A DNA stretch of 64,000 nt from QHXN01 sp963785125 (GTDB taxonomy: Bacteria > Acidobacteriota > Blastocatellia > Pyrinomonadales > Pyrinomonadaceae): NCBI GenBank assembly GCA_963785125.1, contig CAWATU010000007.1:2046001-2110000 (forward strand). Reading direction: 5' to 3'. Position 1 is the first letter of the stretch; every line of letters starts with the position of its first letter. Position numbers and translations under genes: made by a program. Of this stretch, positions 38,958-47,027 are shown one piece after another. A model generated the notes under the pieces. That model made no database searches and was not told where the DNA came from. It saw only the letters and a program-made list of their open reading frames with translations.

Positions 38958-41435
38958 TTACACGTCTAAGTTCTTCACGTCCAGAGCGTTATCCTCGATA
39001 AACTTGCGGCGGGGTTCAACCGCGTCGCCCATCAGGATAGTGAAAATCTGATCCGTCTCGACCGCGTCGTCGATCTTGACCTGAAGCAGCGTACGCTTCT
39101 CCGGGTTCATCGTGGTCTCCCAAAGCTGTTCCGGATTCATCTCGCCCAGCCCCTTGTAACGCTGAATCGTCAAATCCTTCTTCGCGGCCGTCAGCACACG
39201 CTCCAAAAGCTCCTCGCGGGAACCGATGGTCTCTTTCGTGCCATTTTCGCCGAGGGTGAAGGGCGCTGTCAGACGCTTTTCGAGCGTTTTGTAGATTTCT
39301 ACGGCCTTCTGGAACTCGACGTGGCTCGCCAGGTCCCAGTCGATTTTAACTTTTGAACCACCGGGTACAACTGTGTCAATCTCCCAGAGTCCATGCTCCT
39401 CATCCGGGGCCAATTCGGTCTTGTAACCGGCGTTAGCCAGCGCCGCTTCGATGCGCCCGATCTGCTCCCCATCCTCTTCCTGGAAGACTCCCTTAAGGGT
39501 CGTGCCCTCTTCGGCCAGCACACCTTTACTACGCCCGCTGAAAGCCTCAAGGAGCAGGTTTAACAAACGCCCGTCGTTGCCGAGTCTCCGGATAAGCTTT
39601 TCGCAGTAACGATTTAGCTCAACCATCTGCTCAAGGGAGCGGGCGAGTTCTTTGCCCTCGACGGTGCCGCCCCCGTTCGCGGAAGTGACCTTCATGTCGC
39701 TGGTAGCCTGGCGCACAAGATAACGTACAATAGACTTCTCATCCTTTATGTACTCTTCCTTCTTACCCCGTTTTACTTTAAAAAGCGGCGGCTGTGCTAT
39801 GAAGACGTGACCGGCCTCGATGAGCTTCGGCATCTGGCGGAAGAAGAAGGTCAGTAGTAGCGTCCGGATGTGTGACCCGTCCACGTCCGCGTCAGTCATG
39901 AAGATGATCTTGTGATAGCGTAACTTGTTGAGATCAAAGTCCTCTTCGCTCTTGCCGATGCCAGTGCCGAGCGCCGTGATGAGCGTTTTTATCTCGCTGT
40001 GACCGAGCATCTTGTCGAAGCGAGCCTTCTCCACGTTCAAGATTTTACCTTTTAACGGTAGGACGGCTTGATTCCTCCGGTCGCGTCCCTGCTTCGCGCT
40101 CCCGCCGGCCGAATCACCCTCGACGATGTAGAGTTCGCACAGCGCAGGGTCTCTTTCCTGACAGTCCGCCAGTTTGCCCGGCAGCATCGTGGAGCCCATC
40201 GCCCCCTTGCGGACGATCTCGCGGGCCTTACGCGCGGCATCGCGCGCACGGGCAGCGTCTACGGCTTTCCCGACGATCTTCTTGGCGACCGTCGGATTCT
40301 GCTCGAAATACTCGGTCAGACGCTCGTTGAGGAACGACTCGACCGCGCCTTTCACGTCGGAGTTGAGCTTGCCCTTGGTCTGTCCTTCGAACTGCGGTTG
40401 CGGCAGCTTGACGGAGATGACCGCGACCAGTCCCTCGCGCACGTCGTCGCCCGACAGGGGAGTTTTGAAGTTCTTGGCGAGTCCTGAGGACTGTGCGTAG
40501 GCGTTGATGGTGCGCGTCAGCGCTGAGCGAAAGCCAGAGAGGTGTGTGCCGCCGTCCACGGTGTTGATGTTGTTGGCGAAGGAGTAGACCTTCTCGTCGT
40601 AGGCGTCGTTGTACTGGATGGCGACATCGACCGAGAGCGCGTCGCTCACTTTTTCAAAGTAGACCGGCTTGTCGTGCAGCACCGACTTGTTTTTGTTGAG
40701 GTGCTTGACGAACTCGGCGATTCCGCCGCGGTAGTAGAATTCGTGCGAGCGCTCGGGTTCCTGCCGCTCGTCCTTGATGGTGATGCGGATGCCCTTGTTC
40801 AGGAACGCCTTCTCGCGCAGGCGCTCGGAGAGCTTGTCGAAGCTGAACTCGGTGACCTCGAAGATTTCGGAGTCGGGCCTGAAGGTGATTTTGGTGCCGC
40901 GGCGGCGGGTCTTGCCCGTCATCTCCAGTTTGCTCGCAGGAATCCCTCGGACGTACTCCTGCTCGTAAGTCGCCCCGTCCCTCCAGATTTCCAGCCGAAG
41001 TGTCTCAGAGAGGAAATTTACGCAAGAGACACCTACTCCGTGCAGGCCCCCGGACACCTTGTAGGCGTTCGAGTCGAATTTGCCGCCGGCGTGGAGCTTG
41101 GTCATGACGACCTCGGCGGCCGACCTCTTCTCCTGTTTGTGATAATCGACGGGAATACCGCGGCCGTTGTCGATGACGGTAATCGAGTTGTCGAGGTGTA
41201 TGAAGACCTCGACGGTGTCGCAGAAGCCGGCGAGGGCTTCGTCCACCGAGTTGTCCACGACCTCGTAGACGAGGTGATGGAGCCCCATGTCGCCCGTCGA
41301 GCCGATGTACATGGCGGGGCGCTTGCGGACGGCCTCGCGGCCTTCAAGCACTGTAATCGAAGTCGCAGTATAAGAGTCGTTCTTCTTCTTTGTTAAAGTG
41401 GTTGCTGTAGGCAAAGTGGTCTCCTCTTCTTGCAT
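38958..41435 (-). CDS. gyrB: DNA gyrase subunit B
   Basis: ATPase subunit of gyrase, which introduces negative supercoils together with GyrA (not in the window). The 825-residue protein begins with a 20-residue Thr/Lys-rich extension before SITVLEGREAVRKRPAMYIG. The GHKL ATPase residues are in VVDNSVDEALAG and DNGRGIPVD. The TOPRIM domain follows, with YIVEGDSAGGSAKQGRDRR and MTDADVDGSHIRTLLL, and the C-terminus is GELMNPEQLWETTMNP-like (here GLGEMNPEQLWETTMNP). The length, with an insert in the C-terminal half, resembles the longer Gram-negative form. Minus-strand origin cluster with recF, 48 bases downstream of it. Confidence 0.98.
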   Translation of the reverse strand: MQEEETTLPTATTLTKKKNDSYTATSITVLEGREAVRKRPAMYIGSTGDMGLHHLVYEVVDNSVDEALAGFCDTVEVFIHLDNSITVIDNGRGIPVDYHKQEKRSAAEVVMTKLHAGGKFDSNAYKVSGGLHGVGVSCVNFLSETLRLEIWRDGATYEQEYVRGIPASKLEMTGKTRRRGTKITFRPDSEIFEVTEFSFDKLSERLREKAFLNKGIRITIKDERQEPERSHEFYYRGGIAEFVKHLNKNKSVLHDKPVYFEKVSDALSVDVAIQYNDAYDEKVYSFANNINTVDGGTHLSGFRSALTRTINAYAQSSGLAKNFKTPLSGDDVREGLVAVISVKLPQPQFEGQTKGKLNSDVKGAVESFLNERLTEYFEQNPTVAKKIVGKAVDAARARDAARKAREIVRKGAMGSTMLPGKLADCQERDPALCELYIVEGDSAGGSAKQGRDRRNQAVLPLKGKILNVEKARFDKMLGHSEIKTLITALGTGIGKSEEDFDLNKLRYHKIIFMTDADVDGSHIRTLLLTFFFRQMPKLIEAGHVFIAQPPLFKVKRGKKEEYIKDEKSIVRYLVRQATSDMKVTSANGGGTVEGKELARSLEQMVELNRYCEKLIRRLGNDGRLLNLLLEAFSGRSKGVLAEEGTTLKGVFQEEDGEQIGRIEAALANAGYKTELAPDEEHGLWEIDTVVPGGSKVKIDWDLASHVEFQKAVEIYKTLEKRLTAPFTLGENGTKETIGSREELLERVLTAAKKDLTIQRYKGLGEMNPEQLWETTMNPEKRTLLQVKIDDAVETDQIFTILMGDAVEPRRKFIEDNALDVKNLDV

Positions 41436-41483
41436 ATCTCTATACCATTTCCCGGCTTTAGGAAGACTGACGGATGACCTGGG

Positions 41484-42632
41484 TTAGATGCTATCCGCGG
41501 ACGTAGCGATTGTTCTCTCCGCTTCGACGTGTGCGCCGTCGAAGACCAGACCGTCCCTTACTTCTACGAGTTTGGCTCGTGCGGCAAACCCTTTGATGAG
41601 GTCATTTTTGGAGGTCGTAATGAACGTTTGCGTGCGCCCTTCGAGGTATTCCAGCAAATGACCGATTCGCTTTTTGTCCAGCTCGGCATCCACGTCATCC
41701 ATCAGGAAAAGCGGATACTCATTGTGCCACGAATAATACACCGAAATTGCCGCTAAGTCAAGTAGAATCAACGCGCTACGCTGCTGACCCGAGCTGCCGT
41801 AAGTGCGTATGTCCCGACCATCGAACAGGATTTCCAGCTCGTCCCGATGCGGGCCGATGAGCGAGTAGCCCGAAGCGATTTCAGCGCTCAGACGCAAGCG
41901 CAAACGCTCTGTTATCAGGGCTTCGTAAGCCTCCAGATCGCCCTTCCCTTCGAGCGCAGAGACATATCGAATCGTGATCTCTTCACGCTCGAACAGGCGC
42001 TGTTGCAGACTTCCATCGAGGCGCTCGACGTAGTCGAGCCGCGCGCGGTGAATCGTCGTCCCCAGAGCGATAATCTGTTCGTTCCAGGGCTCAATTAATT
42101 CACGCGCGTTCTCGATGTTCGTCTCGGAATCGGAGATGTCCTGGAGCAGGCGGTTCTTCTGCTTGATGACGCGCTGGTAGTCTGCAAGCGTCTGGACGTA
42201 GCTGTGATGGAGTGAGACGACGCCGCGGTCGAGGAAGCGGCGTCGTGAATCCGGCCCGCCGCGCACGACTTCTAGTTCGTCGGCGGTGAAGGGCACGACG
42301 TGGAGCTGACTCAGGTAGCTCGCAACCGTTTCGCGTTTGCCGTTGAGCGAGAGCGTCTTGGAGCTTCCCTGAAGAGTGACCTGTAAGTCCCTGTGTACGT
42401 CCTGAGCGCGCGCGACGCGCCCGCGCACTACCGACAGGTTCTCGCCGAAGCGTATGGCCTCCTGCGGCCTCTGTGTGCGGAATGACTTGCTGGTGGCGAG
42501 GAGGTAGATGGCTTCGAGCCAGTTCGTCTTCCCCTGACCGTTATCCCCGGAGATGACGTTCAAGCCCTCGCCCCAGAAGATTTCGCCGCTCAAATTCCTG
42601 AAATTGTGAACCTCAATGGATTCGAGCAGCAT
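41484..42632 (-). CDS. recF: DNA replication and repair protein RecF
   Basis: An SMC-like ATPase that helps load RecA at gaps on stalled forks. The 382-residue protein has Walker A GDNGQGKTNWLEAIYLL (about residue 34), the ABC signature region with RTYGSSGQQRSALILLDLAA, and Walker B PLFLMDDVDAELD. The N-terminal LLESIEVHNFRNLSGEIFW is typical. It lies between dnaN and gyrB in the classical dnaA-dnaN-recF-gyrB order, on the minus strand. Gaps of 57 and 48 bases suggest one operon. Confidence 0.97.
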   Translation of the reverse strand: MLLESIEVHNFRNLSGEIFWGEGLNVISGDNGQGKTNWLEAIYLLATSKSFRTQRPQEAIRFGENLSVVRGRVARAQDVHRDLQVTLQGSSKTLSLNGKRETVASYLSQLHVVPFTADELEVVRGGPDSRRRFLDRGVVSLHHSYVQTLADYQRVIKQKNRLLQDISDSETNIENARELIEPWNEQIIALGTTIHRARLDYVERLDGSLQQRLFEREEITIRYVSALEGKGDLEAYEALITERLRLRLSAEIASGYSLIGPHRDELEILFDGRDIRTYGSSGQQRSALILLDLAAISVYYSWHNEYPLFLMDDVDAELDKKRIGHLLEYLEGRTQTFITTSKNDLIKGFAARAKLVEVRDGLVFDGAHVEAERTIATSADSI

Positions 42633-42689
42633 ATGTCGAGTTTAACATACGCTGCTCGAAACGGAGGCCGCTCACATCTTCGGGCTGAA

Positions 42690-43802
42690 TCAGAGCCTCA
42701 TCGGCATGACGACGTAGCGATAGTCGTAGCCGTCGTCCGAAGCCGGGCGGAGTTGCGCCTGAGAGTTGCCGTCTTTGAACTCGAAGGCGACGTTGCCGTC
42801 GCTGAGAACGTTGAGGAAGTCTTGGAGGTAGGCGGCGTTGAAGCCGATCTCGGTCTCGTCGCCGTCGTACTCGGTGGTGACGGTCTCACGCGCATCGCCC
42901 TCTTCGGCCGTCTGCGCGCTGATGTCGAGACTGCCGGGCTTCAGGTGGAAACGGACGGCGTGCGAGCGGTCGTCGGCCATCAGCGCGACGCGCCGGATGG
43001 CCTGCCCGAGCGACGCCGAGTCGAACTCGGCCTTCTTGTCGTTCCCCTTCGGCATCACCATCTCGTAGTTCGGGAACTGCCCCGTCAGCGTGCGGGAGAT
43101 GAGGAGGCGCGGGCCGACTTCAAAGTAGATGTGGTTCTCGTCCGCGCCCAGCCCTATCTCGCCCTCGAACGAAGAGGTCAGCTTCGTCAGTTCGGCGAGG
43201 GTCTTGCGCGGGATGAGCACGTCGATATCTTCCGAGGGCGTGCCCGCCCCGAGGTCCTTGCGCTCGACGTAGGCGAGACGGTGGCCGTCGGTCGTCACCA
43301 TCTTGGCGCCCGTCTTGTCGAGCATGAACTTCGCGCCCGAGAGCGTGTAACGAGATTCCTCCAGGGTGATGGCGAAGATCGTCCGGTCGATGAGGGTCTT
43401 GAAGACGCTGGCCGGGAGTTTGACGGGAGCGGACTTGAAGCTCGGGACTTCGGGGAAGTTGTCGCGGTCGATGCCGGCGATGCGGAAGTTGGAGCGCTCG
43501 CACTTGACCGTCGCCCAGTTGTTCTCCTCCTTGCGGAAGCTGACGGGCGCGTCGGGCAGCACGCGCGCGATGTCGAAGAGCTTACGCGCGCCGACGCACA
43601 TCGAGCCGGGCGTCTTGATCTCGGCTTCCGTCTCGCAGCGCAATGTCACGTCGAGGTCGGTACCCGTAATGCGAATCGTGCCCTCGCCTACCGACTCGAT
43701 GAGTATGTTCGAGAGCGCGGGAATCGTGTTCTTCTTCTCGACCGTGCCCTGAACCAGACCTAGCTCCTTCTGGAGAGAGGTTTTGCTGATTGTGAACTCC
43801 AT
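42690..43802 (-). CDS. dnaN: DNA polymerase III sliding clamp (beta subunit)
   Basis: Processivity clamp that encircles DNA and binds polymerase III and other partners. The 370-residue length is standard. The N-terminus MEFTISKTSLQKELGLVQGT opens the first clamp fold, and the C-terminus ends YRYVVMPMRL, the usual VMPMR(L) tail contacting partner peptides. It is separated from dnaA by 395 noncoding bases that contain the origin unwinding element. The ATG has GAGGAG upstream. Confidence 0.98.
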   Translation of the reverse strand: MEFTISKTSLQKELGLVQGTVEKKNTIPALSNILIESVGEGTIRITGTDLDVTLRCETEAEIKTPGSMCVGARKLFDIARVLPDAPVSFRKEENNWATVKCERSNFRIAGIDRDNFPEVPSFKSAPVKLPASVFKTLIDRTIFAITLEESRYTLSGAKFMLDKTGAKMVTTDGHRLAYVERKDLGAGTPSEDIDVLIPRKTLAELTKLTSSFEGEIGLGADENHIYFEVGPRLLISRTLTGQFPNYEMVMPKGNDKKAEFDSASLGQAIRRVALMADDRSHAVRFHLKPGSLDISAQTAEEGDARETVTTEYDGDETEIGFNAAYLQDFLNVLSDGNVAFEFKDGNSQAQLRPASDDGYDYRYVVMPMRL

Positions 43803-43894
43803 CTTTGAACTCCTCTGGGGAACTTAACTCTTCAAATCACATGATAGCTGTTAAGAGCTTTTTGTGTGATATCGCGGCCTGACGCTTTTCCTAT

Positions 43895-44173
43895 TACTTC
43901 TAATTAAATACCTTATATTTATATCTAGTAGTAGTAGTAGGGCCTGTGGAAATGTGGAAAAGTGGCTTAACTGTTGTAGCCAATAGAATTGTTTTCCACA
44001 ACCCCTGTGGAAATTGCTGTGGATAACTTTAGCTTTATGTGGAAAAAGCTCTCAAAGGAAAAGTTTTCCACATTTCCACAGGGCACTTTTTAAGGTAGCC
44101 TGTGGAAATGTGGAAAACTTTTACCTAAGTCGCTGATGCAAAACAACTTAATAGGATACCGGCCTGTGGAAAA
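43895..44173. other. oriC, main part: DNA-unwinding element, DnaA-trios and DnaA-box cluster
   Basis: Reading rightward: an AT-rich stretch (43895-43925), five consecutive TAG trinucleotides (43926-43940), GGCC (43941-43944), then DnaA boxes. TGTGGAAAT (43945) and TGTGGAAAA (43953) are back to back. They are followed by TTTTCCACA (43992), TGTGGAAAT (44006), the perfect consensus TGTGGATAA (44018-44026), TGTGGAAAA (44038), TTTTCCACA (44064), ATTTCCACA (44072), TGTGGAAAT/TGTGGAAAA (44101, 44109) and TGTGGAAAA (44165). The box, GC-rich spacer, trio and AT-rich order matches the described bacterial basal unwinding system. Confidence 0.88.
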
Positions 44174-44197
44174 CAATTTGCCCTAAAAGTGAGCTAA

Positions 44198-45664
44198 CTA
44201 CTTGCAAAGATTATCCATAATGTCACTCACGACCCTGTGGAAATTCTGGTCCTTCGTAACCAGCGTTCCAATCTTGTCCACAGAGTGGATGACCGTCGTG
44301 TGATGCTTTCCGCCGAACTCCCGGCCTATCTCCGGGAAGCTGTGTTTTGTCAGGCGTTTGCAAAGGTACATCGCCACCTGTCTCGGCACAGCGATCTGTC
44401 GAGAGTTGTTCTTAGACTTCAGGTCGTCAACGCGCAGTTTGTAATGCGCGCCGACCGCGCGTTGAATCTGCTCGATGGTGATGCCGGCCGGCTGTGCGTC
44501 CTCGGCGATGTTGCGGATGGCGTCCTGAGCGAGCATCTTCGAGATGGGCAGGCCGCGCAGCGAAGAGATGGCAATCAGGCGCACGAGCGAGCCTTCCAAC
44601 TCACGTATGTTGCTCTTAACCTTGCTGGCGATGAAGAACGCCACGTCGTCGGGCAGGGTCACCCCGTCGAGGTCTGCCTTGCGTTTGAGAATCGCGACCT
44701 TAGTTTCGAGGTCGGGCGGTTCGATGTCGGCGATGAGGCCCCACTCGAAACGCGAGTGGAGTCGCTCTTCCAGCGTCGGAATCTCACGCGGCGGGCAGTC
44801 CGAGGTGATGACGATCTGCTTCTGCCCGTCATAGAGCGCGTTGAAGGTGTGGAAGAACTCCTCCTGCGTGCGCTCCTTGCCCGCCATGAACTGTATGTCG
44901 TCCATCAAAAGCACGTCGATGGAGCGATATTTCTCACGAAAAGTCTGTGTCTTGTCGTAACGGATGGCGTTAATCAGTTCATTCATGAACCGCTCTGCCG
45001 AAATGTAGGAGAGGCGTAGATAGCGGTTGCGCTCTTTAACGGCGTGGCCGATAGCGTGCACGAGGTGCGTCTTCCCAAGCCCCACCCCTCCATAAATATA
45101 GAGTGGATTATAGGTTTTCCCCGGCGCTTCGGCGACAGCCAGAGCCGCGGCGTGCGCGAACTGATTGCATGAGCCGACGACGAAAGTCCCGAACGCGCAC
45201 TTGGGGTTGAGCGAATTCTCAAGCGGTTCGATGTCAACGAAGGTCGTCGCGCCCGGCGTCAGGCCGTCCGATTGGGCCGCTTCTAATAATGAGAAGAGGC
45301 TGGAAGAGGTGTTCTTTGAACTGTTAGCCACAGGCTGCTGCTCTAAGTCCAGCGTGCCCAGGTCGTCCATCTCTTTACCCGTGACGAAATTCGAGCTCTG
45401 CGAGTCCTCATCAACTGTCCAATCAACCTGATAGTCGGCCAGGTTCAGCTCCGACAGCGATGCGTCGAGCACATCCGAGTAGTTTGAGCTGACCCAGTCT
45501 TTCACCACGTGGTTGGGAGCGCGAAGGTGGAGCACGTGACCCGCCTCGTCATAGCCTTCGAAATGAATGGGGCGAATCCATGTCTCGAAGCTCTGGCGGT
45601 TCAGCCGCTTCTCGACCGCGAGAAGGATGTCGTTCCAAATTCTATTCTCGTAAGTTGCGCTCAT
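44198..45664 (-). CDS. dnaA: Chromosomal replication initiator protein DnaA
   Basis: Initiator ATPase that binds DnaA boxes and opens oriC. The 488-residue protein shows domain I (RIWNDILLAVEKRLNRQSFETWIRPI), a variable linker and the AAA+ domain III with Walker A YGGVGLGKTHLVHAIGH, Walker B VLLMDDIQFMAGKERTQEEF, and sensor motifs. Domain IV has the DNA-binding RQVAMYLCKRLTKHSFPEIGR and GGKHHTTVIHS. DnaA-box clusters lie on both sides of the gene, so both origin function and autoregulation of dnaA are expected. The leftward direction away from rpmH is the common bacterial layout. Confidence 0.98.
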   Translation of the reverse strand: MSATYENRIWNDILLAVEKRLNRQSFETWIRPIHFEGYDEAGHVLHLRAPNHVVKDWVSSNYSDVLDASLSELNLADYQVDWTVDEDSQSSNFVTGKEMDDLGTLDLEQQPVANSSKNTSSSLFSLLEAAQSDGLTPGATTFVDIEPLENSLNPKCAFGTFVVGSCNQFAHAAALAVAEAPGKTYNPLYIYGGVGLGKTHLVHAIGHAVKERNRYLRLSYISAERFMNELINAIRYDKTQTFREKYRSIDVLLMDDIQFMAGKERTQEEFFHTFNALYDGQKQIVITSDCPPREIPTLEERLHSRFEWGLIADIEPPDLETKVAILKRKADLDGVTLPDDVAFFIASKVKSNIRELEGSLVRLIAISSLRGLPISKMLAQDAIRNIAEDAQPAGITIEQIQRAVGAHYKLRVDDLKSKNNSRQIAVPRQVAMYLCKRLTKHSFPEIGREFGGKHHTTVIHSVDKIGTLVTKDQNFHRVVSDIMDNLCK

Positions 45665-45818
45665 AAGCTTCTCGCCTTCAACCGAGAGGGGAGACTAACG
45701 GCTGACTTGAAAAAATACAGTCGTCTTCAATGATTTGCTCAACCTAACTGTTGAACCAATCACCGGAAGATGTTGTAAAACTTCCCTTTTAAGCTCTCTT
45801 TTGGAACTCCCCAGAGGG

Positions 45819-45974
45819 TTTTCCACAGAGTTTTCCACAGGGCTGTGGAAAACTCTCGAAAACTTAAAGTGAAGCTTTAAGTGTTTTACTTTCAATTAGT
45901 TACAGGCGGTAACCGTCTGTGAAACGGGCGCGAGACTAGCATAACCTGACCCTAGATGCAAGAGAATTCCACAG
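45819..45974. other. oriC, second DnaA-box cluster / dnaA promoter region
   Basis: TTTTCCACA at 45819 and 45831 and TGTGGAAAA at 45844 form a tight trio of boxes. A weaker ATTCCACAGGGG lies near 45966. The surrounding 45665-46160 is AT-rich and noncoding and must contain the dnaA promoter. Confidence 0.75.
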
Positions 45975-46160
45975 GGGTTAAATATTTTCTCAAAGCCCTG
46001 TTTTTGAGACTTTTAATATTCACGTAATTTCCGCATTTTCGCAAACTCGCCAAGTTTATGAATCATTTTAAGACAGCACGTTTTTTCTGTTTTTGATGTA
46101 GTTAGAGGGACTTGCCTGAAATATAGCTTCCAGAGCGACAGTCTTTTAGCCCTCCTTTCC

Positions 46161-46189
46161 TTGACACAGACCTTATAAGCGGCTAGTCT
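46161..46189 (+). promoter_or_regulatory. Promoter of the rpmH-rnpA operon
   Basis: TTGACA (46161-46166), 17-base spacer, TAGTCT (46184-46189), followed by AAGGAG near 46205. Confidence 0.65.
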
Positions 46190-46225
46190 TGTCATTTTCG
46201 TCTTAAGGAGAAAATTTCAACAGTT

Positions 46226-46372
46226 ATGCCTAAGAGAACATTCCAACCAAACAACCGGCGCCGCGCCAAGACGCACGGCTTCCGCGCACGCATGGCCACC
46301 AAGAGCGGTCGTCTGGTGTTGAAGAGGCGGCGGGCCAAGGGCCGCAAGCGTCTGACCCCGTCGCACTACTAA
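46226..46372 (+). CDS. rpmH: 50S ribosomal protein L34
   Basis: A 48-residue very basic ribosomal protein: MPKRTFQPNNRRRAKTHGFR, then RMATKSGRLVLKRRRAKGRK and the ending RLTPSHY. The pattern and length are those of L34, which sits near the peptide exit tunnel region of the large subunit. AAGGAG lies upstream at a long spacing of about 15 bases. It starts the plus-strand operon rpmH-rnpA-yidD-yidC-jag, the classical layout on the right side of oriC. Divergent from dnaA. Confidence 0.97.
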   Translation: MPKRTFQPNNRRRAKTHGFRARMATKSGRLVLKRRRAKGRKRLTPSHY

Positions 46373-46383
46373 TCGAGACCGCT

Positions 46384-46758
46384 TTGCCGAATGATGCGCG
46401 TTTGTGTAAACCCGTGGAATTCCGCGCGGTTTACGACGGAGGCAGGCGGTTCGACGGGCGTCTGGTGACGGCGTTTGTTTTGCCCACCGGCCTCGAACAG
46501 CATCGTTTAGGCATAACGGCCTCGCGGAAGATGTCGCGCCTCGCCGTTAAGCGCAATCGTGCCAAGCGTCTCTTGCGAGAAGCTTTCCGCCTGACAGGCA
46601 ACGATTTAGCCGGCCTCAGAAACAGTTATGACTGGGTTTTCAACGCCCGTCGTCTGATAATTGAGTCGAAGGCGGAAGCGGTAGCGGCGGATTTACGGCG
46701 GATAATTGCTCAGGTCGGGCGAAGCGAACAGAATTCTCCGTGCGAAACGGAAAAGTAA
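46384..46758 (+). CDS. rnpA: Ribonuclease P protein component
   Basis: Protein cofactor of RNase P, which matures tRNA 5' ends. The 124-residue product starts at a TTG (MPNDARLCKPVEFRAVYDGG), the place where family members begin with a similar L-x-K-x-x-E/D-F pattern. The RNR signature is SRLAVKRNRAKRLLREAFR (about residues 51-70). It is only 11 bases after rpmH and its stop abuts the yidD start. The RNase P RNA gene is not seen in this window. Confidence 0.94.
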   Translation: MPNDARLCKPVEFRAVYDGGRRFDGRLVTAFVLPTGLEQHRLGITASRKMSRLAVKRNRAKRLLREAFRLTGNDLAGLRNSYDWVFNARRLIIESKAEAVAADLRRIIAQVGRSEQNSPCETEK

Positions 46759-46971
46759 TTGGTAAGAGTCGCTCTGACATCGCTACTCCGCTTCTACAAG
46801 GCGTACATCTCGCCCCTGCTCCCCCCCTCGTGCCGATTCGTCCCAACCTGTTCAGAGTACGCGCGGGAGGCTATAGAGCGTCACGGGGCTTTGCGCGGTA
46901 GTTGGATGGGTGTGCGCCGCATACTGCGCTGCCACCCGTTTCATCCGGGCGGATATGACCCGGTCAAATAA
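46759..46971 (+). CDS. yidD: Membrane protein insertion efficiency factor YidD
   Basis: A 70-residue protein with LLRFYKAYISPLLPPSCRFVPTCSEYAREAI and RCHPFHPGGYDPV, the YidD signature with its three conserved cysteines and an amphipathic N-terminal helix. It supports YidC-mediated membrane protein insertion at the inner membrane. TTG start immediately follows the rnpA stop, so translation is coupled. yidC follows after 56 bases. Confidence 0.94.
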   Translation: MVRVALTSLLRFYKAYISPLLPPSCRFVPTCSEYAREAIERHGALRGSWMGVRRILRCHPFHPGGYDPVK

Positions 46972-47027
46972 TTTTGAAAGTTTGTTCACACACAGACGTA
47001 TTGTGGTAGTGAAACGGTTTGAAATAG

